From Clostridiales bacterium (GTDB lineage Bacteria; Bacillota; Clostridia; Christensenellales; DTU072), in NCBI GenBank assembly GCA_012838805.1, contig DUON01000009.1, positions 1 to 50,868 of the forward strand: a stretch of DNA of 50,868 nt. Reading direction: 5' to 3'. The notes under the pieces are model-generated. The model saw nothing but the letters and a program-made list of their open reading frames with translations. It did no database searches and was not told the DNA's origin. Both the position numbers and the translations under genes were made by a program. Shown here one piece after another: positions 9,401 to 24,400 of the stretch (the stretch's first letter is position 1; each line of letters starts with the position of its first letter).

Positions 9401-12400
9401 TCCTTGCCGTTCCGCCAGAGAAGCCGATTTTGCCTCTTTCTCTGCCGTCAATAAATCTGGTATTGATATGCTTGTCGTCATATCTTATTTCGTCAAACCT
9501 ATATGTCGCAAGCTCTCCAAACCTTGCATAATCTTTACCCTCAATAAGCTTGTCGGATACTGTCGGCTCAAAGTCTACAAAGTGACTGTATTGGTTGCCG
9601 TCTTTTTCGGTTATCACACCGTATACATCCACAAAGTATTCATTCTTATCCAAGCCCTTGCTATAGGTCATATCCATAATTCTGGCTTCCATAGATTTGC
9701 CGTTTTTGCCTATTGTCAGAACTCTGGCGTCAGGGGCGATAGAGGGTTCATCTATTCCCACTCTAAGATTGACTACCACATCTCTTCCTGTATAGAGGTT
9801 CTTGACATTTGTGGGAAGTCCCGTCGCCCTGTCATAGATAACATAGTTCTTCTGTGCAAGCTCAAACACAATCTCGGGTTGTGCGGTGTCATAAGGCATT
9901 CCGTCCGCACCCATATTGTTGAGAATTATCTTTGCCCTTCTGAAGTAGGCGAAGTCCGGACTATCAAACACTTCGCTATAAGCTTTCTGATAAGGATTGA
10001 TAGGAATCACTCCGTCCACAAACAAGTAGGACGGATTATATTCATTTTTATTGGGCTGGTCGTCAATTATGACAAAGTCATCGCCTTCTTCAAGATAGCT
10101 GACTTGATATTCGATTATGGTGCGGTCATATACAAACACATCTACTTCAATTGACTGCTGTGCCACTCTGACTTGAACTTCTTTTTCCTCGCCGTTTTCT
10201 TTGATAGTCTGATTCTCCAGCATATAGATAGTGGCGATAGCCGCATTCTGGTTGGCTTTTGTGAATTCTCCGCCGCCAATGGACATTATCTGAACGATAT
10301 GGTTAAACGACCATTCCACATATACAAGAACTTCTTCTTCGCTGTTTCTGAATTTTGCCTTTACCATTTGAGGCAGTCCCACAAAGCCCTCAAAGGGTTC
10401 GATTAGCAGTCTACTGATTGTGCCGTCTTCGTTGAGGTCAAGTCTGTTGTAATCAAACTCGATATCCTGTTCTTCCGCCTCTTCGGGGGACAGCGCTATT
10501 ATGCTCCTTAATTGACTGGGATTGATCTGAATGGGCACTTCAAAGGTCTGCTCGATTTGCGTGCCTTGGGCAATAGTCGCCAGTACATAATACACGCCGC
10601 CCAAGAAGTTATACCTAAGGTTGGATACATCCCAGCTTAAGTCTACCACTTCCTCGCTGCCGTTACTGAAAAGAACGCTCGCTCTGGAATACTCTTCAAA
10701 ATCAATCTTATCATAGATACTGCCCACAATCTGTTCGCTTAAGCTTTGCGCAATCATCTCTTGCACATACACTTTTACTCTCTTAGCCTGTCTTATCTCA
10801 AAGTTTGTGACCCCGTTTTTGGTATCGAACTGGGTGGTGATTCCAACATGGAAGTTTACATAATATACTTGCTCGCGATAGCCGTTCTCCTTATAGCCGG
10901 GGAAGGAAATGTCGTCCACTATGACATTCATGAGATAGTTGGATTTTACGCCCAATCCAGTCAAAGGATTATAGGTATTGACTATTTGAGTCAGATAAGG
11001 CTGAAGCTGTGATTGGAGATCCACATAAGGCATTATGGATATCTCGTCGGGAAGATTGACTCTGGGAATAGCGGAGATATCGATCTCTTCGGGAGAAAGA
11101 TTGAGTTCCACTGTATGATAGATATATCCGAATATTTCATTTCCTATCTTTGCGGTAGCTACTGTGCTTTCGCTAAGATTGTCATATTCGTCCACATTCG
11201 TCCATACGGTGTCAAGCGGCAATATCTCGCTGGCGCCGTTGTTAATAAACTTGACAAGAGCATACTTGGGCAGCTGGATGTGGTCATAGGTGTTGAATAC
11301 CACACTCTCAAAATTAACTTCGTCCACAAGCTCTCCGCCCGCAGTCTTATCCATAAAGAACCTGATATCTTTCTTAAGCTTGCCTCCCTCTTCCTTTAGA
11401 TAAACTTTTCTGGGAGTGGAATTTATTACTTTGATATCGAACTTCTGCAAATTAGAGCCTTTGCCCACCACTATGCCGTTAGTTAAGATAAACTCTTCAT
11501 GAGAGTAGAACTCTTCTTGGAATTCTCCAAAGTCTATATACGCATCCAAAAGTCTTGTTTGGTCTTGGAATCTAACATAAAGCTCCTTTATCTCAACCAT
11601 CTTAAAGGCATCAAATATAGTGAGGACTCCGTTTTCTAATGTCCAAATTTGATTGTCTTCAGGAGAAAGCTGGCTCTTTAGCTTAACCTCTTCTGCGGTG
11701 CCAAACTGAGCGGGGAATGAGGTCACTGTGCGGTCTGCTATATGACCCTCGGGTATGTCGATAATGACATCTTGGCGCCATATCGGATTTTCTTGATATC
11801 CGGCGTTCCTCACAGTGATAATAATCTTGTTTTCGCCACTGCCGTCATAGTTTATTCCGCCCGAGGATGCGAATCTCCACTTGGGCACGCCTTGATTGTC
11901 TAATTCAAGCTCCCAATAGCTTCTGCTTGACAGTATGCCTCCGGTCAATACCAAAGACATCTTATATGCCGAGAATTCGGGGTCAAAGTCATGATACTGG
12001 TACAGATAGTCGTCAATCGTGCTTTGGTCATACGGGTCGATAAGCACAAGGTTGTTGGTTATCTGTATGCCGTTGATATCCAATTTCTGTATGGTTATTC
12101 TGACATTTCTTAAAATCTGATTGCCGAACAATTCATCCACAACCGCCACATCGCTATATAGAATCTTTCCATGGAAGTTGTTTATCAAATCTTCAGGCTC
12201 TATATCCAGCCATTCCACTTGGACATTGGACTCTATTATGCCCGAAAAATTGACGCTGTATCGATCAAGAAGTCTGATCTCTTGGCTGGGGTTGAAAGTC
12301 AAGGAATCGGCGATTGCCGTAGCTATTCTTTCAAGTGCGTTTATCCTAACCTCCAGCGTCTCATGGTCGGAGGTATAGTCCTCATACAGCTTTTCCCAAG

Positions 12401-15400
12401 CCTTTCTCTTGATAGCGTTTTGGTTGTATCCGGGATTGTCAAGCCTGACCCGTGCTATTATCCTGTCGTATTCGGCTTTCTTTCTGGTAGAGGCATTATA
12501 GAAGTTATCCCATGCCTTGGCTTTGGGGAAGATATTTTCAGGTTCTGACGCGGTAACCTCTCTTAGAATCTGGTTCATAATTTCTTTTTGCAGAGTGTTG
12601 GCGGTCTCTCTAAGCTGAATATCCCAAGCCACTTCTTTTATTGCCGTGTCGGTGGCGCCGGGGTTGTTTTGCTTAACCCTTTGATACATGGCGTCTAACT
12701 CATTCTGATAGCTCATGGCGTATTCTCTGTCCCAAGCCACCTGTTTGGCGTTGTTAAGGCTTATGTTGGAGTAGGACAACCTCTCCCGCAAAAGCATAAT
12801 ATCCATATCCATGCGGTATCTATCGTCTTTTCTTTGATACCATTCGTCCCATGCCGCGGCTTTGCCTTGTGTTACGGAATAGCCGTATTGGTCTCTAAGC
12901 TCTTCGACAAGTTCGTCCATTTCATATCTTACCGATCTGGAACTCACCCGATATAGATCATCCCAAACCGCACTCTTGACACCTGTCAGACTATAATTTG
13001 ATCTCATATAGTCAAGGCGTGCTTGGGTCAATTTAATATCCATTTCATACTTCGCCAGATCTCCGCCCACAAGCGCCTTTGCGGTATATTGTCCGCCAGT
13101 ATAGCTCATTGCGGGTATCAACCATGTAAGCGTATCGCCTTTTACGACATAATAAGCCTGAACCTCTCCGTCCGCTTCAAACACTACGGGATATTCAAGT
13201 ATCTCGTTCTGTCCGGGGAGATAAACCAATTCCCCGTCTACTTCAACAGGCTTATAAATCGACATCTTTCCGCTGGTGCCGTCTCCATAATTCAGCGTAA
13301 AGGTTTCGGGCAGATTAAGCCTATTCAAAGTGCTTAACTTATTAGCGCCTGAATACGCCTTATATGGTATGGCTTGAACGGCAGAGGGAAGGTCGCTGGA
13401 CACGATTTCCTTGCTTCTTATTTCCACAAGAATCTTAATTGTCTGCACAAGTCCCACATTGTCCACAATTTTGTAAGATACCACATATTTTCTCTGGCTT
13501 AAATCCAAGGGCTCATAGTTGCTCAACAGTCCGTCGTCCATTTCTATTTCTGAAAAGCTGTCTTTTAATATTCTCCAATCCTCTATCAAGCCCTCTTGGG
13601 TCATTACATTGAGCCTGGAGATATTTGACATAACCCTATACGGGTCGTCGCAGTCAAACGGGCTGAATGTGACTATTCCATGATAGCCCTCATGGTCGGG
13701 ATTGTCGGCGTCTGTTTGCCTAATGCCTCCCATGGATAAAGACAATCCCTCGTTGACAACTACATCGCCTTGTGTGAATTCGTTGGCGTATACGCTCTTA
13801 GCCGTTCTGTCCACTACCTTCAAGGGCATCTTTATTCTTGCGGGCTTGACGGGAGAGTTATCGAAAGTATAAGTCAGCCAGATATAAGGCTCTTCCTCGG
13901 TATCATAGAACAAGGAAGGATAGGTCCTTATGCCCTCAACGGTCTTTCTGTCCAAATGCCAATCCAATTTATTAAATATATATGTCTTTTCTTTTATGAT
14001 ACTTGACGACGCATTGTAATAATGGTATATGAACATCTTAGGCAACGACTCGATATATTCCTCTTCGTCAAAATCATAGGGATCAATAGGCGGAATATCA
14101 AGGTATTCTATTCTTGGGTCATCCGCATCAAGCACAAACCTTTCCACCTCTACTTGGATTTCGCTATAAGTCAGATTAAGCGCATATCCGGGAAGAATAA
14201 CCCCATCTTCAAAATCAACGCCGGCGGGGTCTATATCCACCGCTCCCAAATCCCAGAACAAGCCAATACCCTGTGAGCCTCTGGAATTACCGTCCACAAA
14301 GTTGGTCCAAGTCCTGTCGGGCAGGGCGTCAAATATGGTAAAGTTGGGATCTGTGTTCCTCCTTGCGCCATGCATGGAACCGCCGCTGGTTGCCCATGAA
14401 CCGCCATACATAGTAAAGTCGGTAAGATCATAGGGATCGTGGAAAGTTATGCGGGAGGGCGGCAGCATTAAGGTATATTCAAAGGTATTGTCTTTTTCGA
14501 TGTGTTTTACCTTATTGAATTCTTCACCGAATTGATCTCCCAAAACTCTGAATGTAATTCCCGTATTCTTTATGTCAAGCTCTTGATAGAAATCCTGTTT
14601 GGGGTTTGAAGCGTCGTCATAGATATAAATTCTATTATAGACATATTCTTCGCCGTCTTCGTCCAAAGCATAGTCTTCTATTATAAGATATGAGTTGACA
14701 TTGTTCGCCTTTGTCCATCTGTCCATTAATTTCTGCATGGTCTGAGCGCCTGACTCGTCGGCGTTCGGCTTATCCGAACCTAAGTTTATCGCCTCTTGTA
14801 TGCTCAGATATTCTCCGGCCTTAATGGTTTGGGTTTCTTTTATTACTCGGCTTCTAATGTCATAATTGACATTGCTGTCGTTCAGCCTTTGACCTTTATT
14901 AAAGTCCGCCACTCTTCCCGTATATTGCCAGTACTGGGTCGTCCAGTCGCCTTGGCTGTCGTTGTCTTCAGCATAGTTATTCTCGCTGGGAAGTTTGGTG
15001 TCCTCGCCCTCGTACTTATATGAAGCGCCGTTCAAGAACAGGGTTATTCTATTCAGCATAGATGTGGAAGTCGCGTCCATAAGGACTTTGGCATATGCCG
15101 ACGAATCATAATACTTGACATCTCGTCGCACCTGGACGCCTCCAATGCTTCTGTTCCCCTCGTTCAGCACCTCGGTCTTATAGTAGTCATTAAGCGGAGA
15201 GTTGTTCATATCCATGGTATCGAACATATTATAGGCAAGGTTTATCGGCAATAGGTGGGAAATAAGGTTGCCAGCGTCGCCGATAATTTTTCTCAACTGA
15301 TTTAATACCGTATTCAAAATGGTCGCCATTACTCTAAGCACAGCCGCCAGAATTTGACCGACATACGGAATATATGACACAATGTTGGCTACGGACCCAA

Positions 15401-18400
15401 GAGTAGAGCCAGTTACCAAATTGGGCTCAACCAATGCCATGGCTATGAGGTCAATTATTGCGTAGTCCTCTCCGCCAAGCGAGAAATACATGTCTCTCAG
15501 CATATTGTCCAATATGGACGCAAGAGCAAAATGTATAAGTCCCGCAGGCAGTTTGGCAAGAGCGCTGTTTACGGCTTGGAAATAAGAGCCCTTTGTCATA
15601 TACATGGGGTCGTATATTCTCATATCGCTTTCATTATAACGACCCATGTATTTATTATTGTCCGAATCGCCCGGAATATCGTTTCTGTCGCCAATCGCTA
15701 TGTCTATAGGCAGAACTTTCTTAAATTTTTGAATATTGCTTATTCCAAGCATATTCAAAAGCATGCTCTGAACTGATAAGAGCATATCGTTAAGGAATCC
15801 CGAATCTAGCCACACTTCTATATAGGTGAAATCGTTGTGAATATCCGCAATGCCGTTTTGATATTTTATGTTATTGTTGTTGTCCTTAAAACTGTTTCTT
15901 GGATTGCCGTCTTCGTCCCAGCCTTCATCGGGATTTAAGCCGTTATTGTGGGGCTCGCTGTCTTTGATGTCCGCACCAAGCCTTATCCTAATTCTTTGCA
16001 GCATGGCGGGCAAGACTTGCTCTCCTGATTGCAGCGTCTTGACTATGGGTTCGTTATCCGTCCAATGTGCCGCTCTGTCTTCCAATTGAATAAGTCCCAT
16101 ATTATGAGTATAATTTCTATCTTTGACTATTTCGGTCGACACACTAAACGAAGGTGCGTTTTGATTCTTATAGACAGGCGAACGGAATTTGACAATATAT
16201 GTTCCGTCGGTGGGAAGATATATGGGCTCCTCGGAGTCTTTATAGCTTTCCAGCCTAAATGTTCCGTTACCGTCCACATTGATTTTGCCTTTTCCAAAAT
16301 TATACGGCTCTATATCCACAAAGTCTTCTGTGCCCAAGGTATGCCCTTCATATTCTATCCATATCTCTATGTTGTTCATACCGTATTCGGTTGTGGATTC
16401 GACAATCGGATTTCCGCTTGAATCCACCAATCTTCCGATAATAGTCAGATAAACAGGCTTTCCGTCATCCACAAGACTTAAATCAATATTATTAAGTTCT
16501 ACTTCTCCTTGGTTTTCGTACAGCAAATTATAGAGGTCTTTTTCGGTAGTGAGGTTTATTTCGCCGTACTCATAGCCCGTGGCATAAGCTCTTATCCAAT
16601 GGTCGTCATCCCTTCCAGTGTAATACACCGAGAATTCAAGCGTATATCTGCCTTCGCCGTCCGCTTCGATATCTCCGCCGTTGTTGTAATTGACTACGGC
16701 GAAAGGTATGGCTTCACCTCTATCGTTCCTTACTATGCCCGAAACGGTTACATCACCTAAGTGCACCGTTGATATTATGGCGTCTTTTCGAATGGCGCCG
16801 CTTATTTCCTTGGGTCCTATGATAACTTCTCTTAAGAAGACTGTGCTATATGCAGAATCTCCGGGGTGATCGATTCTGATATCATACCCATTCTTTAAGT
16901 CATAGTATAGATCGCCTTTTCTAACATATCTATTCGTTCCAAGCACATAAACACCGTCTTCTCCCGGATCGTCTATACCCTGAAGCTGCTCAATTATCGC
17001 CTTGTCGGCTTCGTCCTCAAAGTCAAGGGGATCGGGACAGATTATATCAAGGAAATGATAGAAACCTAATTCATTGGTAGTAGCATAATATTCCTTTACT
17101 TCGTCATCTCTTTCAAACCTAACATAAGCTCTTGCGCCCTCAACTGGGTTGCCGTTATGGTCCACAACCTGACCATAAAGTCTTCCGGTGCTGACTTCTT
17201 CCTCTTCATCCCCAGCAAAAAGCGTTCTGGGATACAGTGCGACAGGCAAGGGTATGCCCTTGTTTTCAAATTCGGCATTACCCATCATTCCGCCTATTAG
17301 GTTGTTACCCCAGCTTGCCAGCGGTAAGGAAAGGTTAATGATGGGAATTCTTATATTGAACTGTGAACCAAGCACCAAAAGCACTCTGTGTTTTTCAATA
17401 AACACTTGGGTATTGCCCGTATTCCAAGTAAGCGTTTGGATATCCACAGATATGGCATTAGAGGGAGTTTTGGACAGTCTCAGCTTGCCCCTCTTATATC
17501 TGTTCCTAAAGAATTTGGGAACATTGGTAGGCTCGTCGGGATTAAGTTCACCAATCGTACCTATAGCGTCTCCTATGGCGTCCCAAATGCTGTCTATTCC
17601 GCCCAGCCATTCGCCTATTTGAGCCGCTGCTTTCAAAGCGTTATAAATAGTTTTCTGTCTTTGGGTCAGCTGTCCGTTAAAGCCGCTGTCGTCGTCTGGA
17701 TAATATACCGGTCCTGTATCGGTGTCAGCGGGAGGATACTCTATGAAGAACTCTTTCCTCTCCCAATAGTCCGTTCTCTTATCTAAGAACACATCCAGAT
17801 TATAAATCTTCAAGCCGTCCAGCAGGCTGTCCACAAGGGCAAGAGTATCTGCGCCAAAGCCGTTTAGTTTGTTTAGGGTCAGACCCGCAAGTCCGCCGTA
17901 CTTTTTAAGTATGTTGATATGGGGGGTCTTAACTATGCTGTCGTCAAAAGATATGCTCAAACCTCCCGGAGGCACATTAAGTGCCACGCCGTTTCCAAGA
18001 CTGTCTATCTTCAGGTTGAAGTTAAAGTTGTTTATGCCTTCAAATGTATTTATTGACAGTCTGATGTCCGCAAAGTTGGGAAGCATAATACCCGCCCCTC
18101 CAAGGAAAGAATTCAAAACCGCAGTATTGGGGCTAAGAATTATTTCGTCATTGGTCAATAAGAGCATCAAGGTAGGCACTTCTTGGGTCGTACCTATGGG
18201 GTCTACAGGCTCTTGGGGCTCTTCGGGCTCTTCGGGCTCTTCTGGGTCTTCTGGGTCTTCGGGCTCTTCGGGTTCTTCGGTCTCGTCAAACTCTTCTTCT
18301 TCGCCGCCCAAGTCCAAATCTCCCGACAAAAGCCCTTGCAAAAGATTCTCCACATCTATGCCCACGCCTTCCACAAAGATAGGCTCGGTGAATATATCGG

Positions 18401-21400
18401 CAATAAGGCTCATGACATCCATTCCCGTTAAGGAGACGCGGAACAGCCCAAGCGGAGACATATCGGCGTATATCTTGTTTTGTTCGCCGATAAAGTAGAT
18501 CGACAAAAGGGGATTGTCGTTATATCGAATGGCGAATACCACTTTGGATTTTGAGACATCTGCGAAATTCACCGCTGCGCCGATAGTGATTCCAAAGGTC
18601 ATCACCGTCTCTTGAAGGTCGAAGTCCACGCTTCCCGCTTCCATTCCAACAAGCCCCTCAATCAGAGCTTCCATTGCTTTTATGGTGTCGGATTTTTCAT
18701 AGCCTTCTCTTTCCTTTCTCGTCCTTACCCTAAGTTCCGCTTCCAAATTAAAGGCAAGGGACTTTATTATATTTATACTGTCAAACTTTCTGTCTTTGGC
18801 GTCCTCTTTGGGGTCTATTATGTCCATTTCATTTACGATTTCCGAAATGGGTCTCATTAGCGAGCGGCTTTCCTTAAAGCTATAATTTATTCTAAATGAC
18901 TTATATTCATCCAATACAAGCATAATGCCCGCAAGGTCATCGTCTTTGGAATAGCCTATTTTTAAGGAGTCAAAAACGGGTATATCCAAAATCAAATCGG
19001 GAACGCCGCCGTCTGTCACATTGTCGAGGTTGCCCAGCAGAGCGGTGAGCAAAGCACCCGTAATCGCAAGGCTGACTTCGTGCGAATGCCCGATGAAAAG
19101 AAGCATATTGGAGCCAAAAGGTATATCCTTAATGTCGGGATACATTCGTTCTATTATCTCCGCCTGCGACAAGCCGTCCGCCGACACTAAGTCAGCTGAA
19201 TTTTGAGGAGCGGAATAAGAGCCATAAGCGGAGTTTTGCGGCTCATCTTCTTCTCTTGACAGCATCTTGGTCAATAAGTCTTCCACAAGCTTGCCGAAGT
19301 TTATGGCGTTGGTGGTCATGGCGGGAAGACCTATGCCGTTAAGGTCTATATAGATATTTCCTTCAGTGTTAGAGCCCGCATAAGCCACCATAATTCTTCT
19401 CTTGTTGTTTTGGCTGATTTCAAGCTGCAGCCTTAAGTCGTTTAGGTTATTGAAAGGCACATATGCGGAAAGGTTGAAGTCTATTTGGATATCCAATTCT
19501 TCTGCGGACTGCAGCTGCAATTGCATGCCCAATAGAGGCTTTGTGATATCCGAAAGGTCAAACAATGCGCAAAGGTCATCGTTTACGGTAAGCGCGCTAT
19601 TGATGCTTGCCGCCCATGCAAAGTTGTTTATGGATTCAAAATCCGAAAAGTCAATATCCTCAAAGAAACTGTCGTTGGGACCCAGTCTTGCCTTGACATT
19701 GCTTATGCCTATGCCCAGATTGAGTTTAGAGGGCACGACGGTATTTCCTTCTTCGTCTCTGACGCCCGCGTCTATCGGAATAGTCAACTGTAGGGTGTTG
19801 GTCAAATTGTTGAGTTCCAAAGTTATGTCGCCCACTTCGTCAAAGGGCAGATTAAACAAGTCGGATATTATGCTTGCAATAGCCGACGGCATCAAGACAA
19901 TAGCCAATGTGCCCTTGCCTATGGACAAGCTTTCAAAAAGACCACCCAGATTGATTCCCATAAATTGCAGTCCGTCCTCGTCGTCATAATTGGGGTCGTC
20001 GCTGTTTTGAATGGCACGGGGCATTCCCATTTGTTGGGAGACCTCGTCCGTTCTGATCAAGAGGTTTCTTATAAGGTCTTGACTTATATTTAAGAAGTTG
20101 GACGCACTGGGGATGTCTAACTTCAACTTAGGTATTCCAAGGAGGGAAGATTCGATATATACGCTTGGATTTATTTCACCCATGGTTATATATCCGGTGA
20201 CAAGATAGAAGGACAGTATCTTTTCATTGTCCTCATTGACCATTTCTACAATCAAGTCTAAAGCGCCTATTCCGCCCGCAAGGTCTATGTTCATGCTGAC
20301 ATTAATCGTAATCAGTCCGTGAACTGCCTCTAAAATTCTTATTTGGAATATAGTGGGGAGCTCTTGAACGCTGAATAGCGTGCTCCAGTCCAGAATATGC
20401 TTTACGAAATCCGCCTCAAGCGTAAGCGACGCCCCTACCGTGAACCTTTGCACAACCTCGGCTATCGTATAACATTCGTCAAAGATATCGGTATAGTATT
20501 CGTCAGAATAGCGGTTATAGAACTCGTCATAGACTTGGTCGTCTAAGCTGATATAAGTATTATGCAACATAGAGAAGTCAAGCTTATAGCCCACAGTCTC
20601 ATCCTCGTCTTCTCTAACCTTTTCCAAAATAAGTCCCACGCTGAAGTCATCGCCATATGTGACGCCAAGCTTTCCTTCGGTGAATATCTTATCGATTATC
20701 TGCTGGAATTCGTCGCTTGTCACATCGGGATTCATCAAAAGCATAAACACTTCGGACATAAACGCCACGCTCAATATAATTCCAGCTTCCTGAGAATTTA
20801 TTCTAACAAAAGCTTCAAGGATATTGCCCGCAAAGCCTTCATTGGAAGCGTTATAAAGCGCCTCAAACGGGTTTTCTATTCTTTCGCCCTGTTGCTCTTT
20901 ATACTCTTTATATTCGGGCAATGCGTTGTATACGGCGCTGTTGAAGGGGTTGATATCGCCTTCTTCTTCGCTTAAGCCCGCAAGATTTAAGAGCATCCTC
21001 GTAAGCTGCATATCAGGGATGTGCAGGTTAAGGTGGCTGTCAAACACTTCGGCTTGGATATAGATATCCGTACCTATTATCCATACATTGAGAATAACCT
21101 GTTCGAATTCCTCGGGGGAGCCCTCATTCTCATAGTCAAGGATATAATAAGTTAGATTGATTTCGCCCCTTAAGGCGTCGTCGATATCCGCTAAATCGTC
21201 GCTCAAAAGCTTGGCAAAATCAATGCCTATCGTTCCCGAAAGCTCAACCAAAAGCGAATGACCTTCTGTGAACCTCACCGCGCTTTCTATGCCGCCTATG
21301 GCGGGGAACAAAGCCAAGATATCGTTTATAGCAAGCCTTCCCTCTTCAAGCGAATTCTCCAAACTTGCGTTGAGTTCCAAATACAATTTTAACTCATCAT

Positions 21401-24400
21401 ATCTCTTATATTCTTGTTGTTCGCCTTTATTCAGCAATTCCGGTATGGTGGACACCAGCTCTCCCGTTTGCGGGTTTATATACTTGGTCTCATTCTCAAA
21501 CTTAACATCTATCTCTTCGCCGAAAAAGTCAATTCCCAAAGCGATATTCGCCATGTTCTTGCTTCTCTCGACCGCCTCTCCATAAAGCGTATCAAAAGCC
21601 GCAATAATGGTATCGTCGTCTGTAAGAATGTCAGACATCCAGCCCACCGACTCAGAGAATCGGCTTTGAGCCAGATTGTCCCAAGCTTGGGCTTTTCTAA
21701 AGAACTCAAAGGAGAAGTCATCTTCATGAAGATTGTTGAGTGTGGTCTCCATTTCTTCCTTTTCGTCCGTATAACCAAGGTCGACATATAGAGAATACAT
21801 ATAGTCCCAAGCCTCGCCTTTGAGAAGAGCGTTCATAAGCTTGACTCTATCCAGATTTAAGGAATACAAGAACCATAAATCCCAAGCCTTGGCTTTTCTG
21901 GTGTCGTCGTCTCCAATCTGTTCAAATTCTATATCCTGCATTTCTGTCAAGGATATTTGAATATTCTGTATGGCGATTTCAAGGTCGTTTATTTCAGAAA
22001 GTATTCTTAGTCTTTCAGAGAGCAATGCCTCAAGCTCGCTTGGATGCGCACTCTCAATGAGGCTTTCTATATCCGAAAGCTCTTTATAAAGTCCGTTAAT
22101 GGGATTGTTCAACAGCTCTTGCAATAAACCAATCCTTGCGTTCTCATAATCCTTAAGCGCTTCCCAAGCGTATGCTTTTAGGATAACCTCGTCCTCAGCC
22201 AATTCTGTTTCCACGGACACAAGATAAGGCTCAAACTCCGCCTTATATTGGTCCATGAGCCTTAGCCAGCCCATGGCTTTCTTGTCTTTTTCAGTGAACA
22301 GATTTCCTTTCAATTCATAGGTCAAAATAGTGTTTATCAAGTTCCAAACTGGATGCTCGTCGTCAAGGGTATCCAAATATCTCTCCCACGCTTCCGCCTT
22401 TATTCTGTCGTCATTCCAAGTTTCATTCTCTCCCTCTACAAGCAGCAGTATCTCATACATGACGGTCTTTTGCACTTGACTAAGCGATGCTTTGTTATAG
22501 AGCAGATCCCAAGCTTCGCTATATCTTGCCTCTTGACTTAGTTCGTCAAAAATGCCCTGCATAATAGCCTGTAAATCAGAATCCACAATTTCCCTCAACC
22601 TATCCCAAGCAAGCATCCTTGCGGTGACTTCGTCGTCTCCCATAAGAGCTTCCATAAATATGGCGTTGGCGGTCTGTCTTTCAAAGATTAGCCTATCCCA
22701 TGCCGCCGCAAGCTTTTTGGCATGGGTATAGTTGGGATACCTTTCCACAATACGGTTGAGAACTTCGTCCATCTGGATTAATTCCTCACCTTCGGCATCC
22801 GCATAAATAATCCGCCAAGCCTCGGCTTTTTGGTATTCCCTAAGCCTAATCCTATCCGCGACGGACATGTCTTTTTGCCACTCTTGCCAAACTTTCAGCT
22901 TGTCGCCTTCAAGGTCTTCAAGCAAAAGATTGAGATAAATCAAATCAGAGTTGTCAAATTCTGCGGATTCAAGATTGATTTTCACCCCAAGTCTTACATT
23001 GTTGTCCACGCCGGCTTCCACATTGGGTTCAATAATGCCGCCGATATAGTCTTCCAAATCAATGCCCAGCATACGGGTAAGCGCCTTTATCATTCCTGAA
23101 ACAAGCGTTATGGTAAGACCTTTTTCCTCATCCAGAACAATTTTGACCAGAGCGGTCACCCTTTCCATTTGTTCTTGAAGAGAAAGCTCGACGGGGTCTA
23201 CTGTGGAATTAAATAAGGAATCATAATATAAATAATTCTTATATGCGATATTGGAAAGCGAACCCTCGGGCGCTTCAGCGCCGTCTGTGAATAAGGCGAT
23301 AATATCGGGAATATCGGTTATGACGACTTTTTCCAATCCTATATTAGACGCATCCACATAAAGGTCGCCCTTGATATAAGTCAAAAGCATCTCAAAGCTT
23401 CTGTTGGCGGTATAGATATCCAGCTGAACCTGCAGGTCACCTAAGATATCAAGAAGTCCCACAGTGACCTTGATATCGATATATAGAGTGTCTCCCATGT
23501 CTTCTTCAAGTGCAAGTATGGGAGCAAGAGTCCTTGCAAAGGGATTCGTGTCACCAAGCAATTGGTCCAGCAAGCTGGTAAAGTTATATACGCCCTTTTC
23601 GTCTTCCAAAGTCAAGCGGAAATGCGCACCCAAAGACACGCTGTTTATATTATCCAAGAGCATATAATTTACCCTTTGGGGCACGATAAGGGTATCTGTG
23701 GGCCATTTTTCGAAGTTAATCCTTACGCCGTTCAAGGAAAGTCCCAAAGCAAGGGTCTTATCCATTTCGGTTTCATTGAAGTATCCGTCGCCCATAGCAA
23801 TTTCCACGCCCACAGTCATGCTGTTGTTTTCGGGTATGGCATAAATTTTCGCGTGAAGCTCTTCAAATATCTCAAAGTTATTGAAATTAAACGATGCCAA
23901 AAGAGCATCAAAAGCGGCTCTTTTCGCCAGCACATAAAGCCCGTTTCTTCTAATAAAGGCGTTCAAAGTGAGATTGTTGCCGGGACCGCTTGCCAAGAAC
24001 AAGTTGTTGGCGGAATTTTGGGGGCTTAAGTTCAGGGGGTCTTCATCCACTTCACCGAACAGCATATCAAAGGCGTCGGCGATATAGATTCTGTCTCCCT
24101 CAATGTCTCTTATATCAATAAACAAATTGCCTTCGTTTACATTTATTCTGGCAAATCTCTTGCCTGTCTTCCAGTTGCTTATTGTGACCTGTAATTCAAT
24201 ATGCTCAAAGCTTAGGATATTGATGTTGGCTTTAATATCCAGCTCAAACACCAGATTTTGGTCGTTGGTCACAGTAAGCATAATAGCCGTGATGACTTCA
24301 CCCAGTCCAGCGTTTTGCAAAATACTTGCCAAAGGCTCTCTCAATAGGTTTCTATCGTCATAGAACCGTCCAGCCTCAAGGTCAATGATAATCTTTGTAC

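Noticed and set aside
8181..10154. Two long plus-strand open frames of 309 and 324 codons
   Set aside because: They lie wholly inside the giant minus-strand gene, have no ribosome binding site, promoter or recognisable domain, and their sequence is antisense to a well-supported modular protein.
18200..18308. CRISPR-like array
   Set aside because: The 9-bp repeat is a coding tandem repeat for an E/P-rich linker with no spacers.
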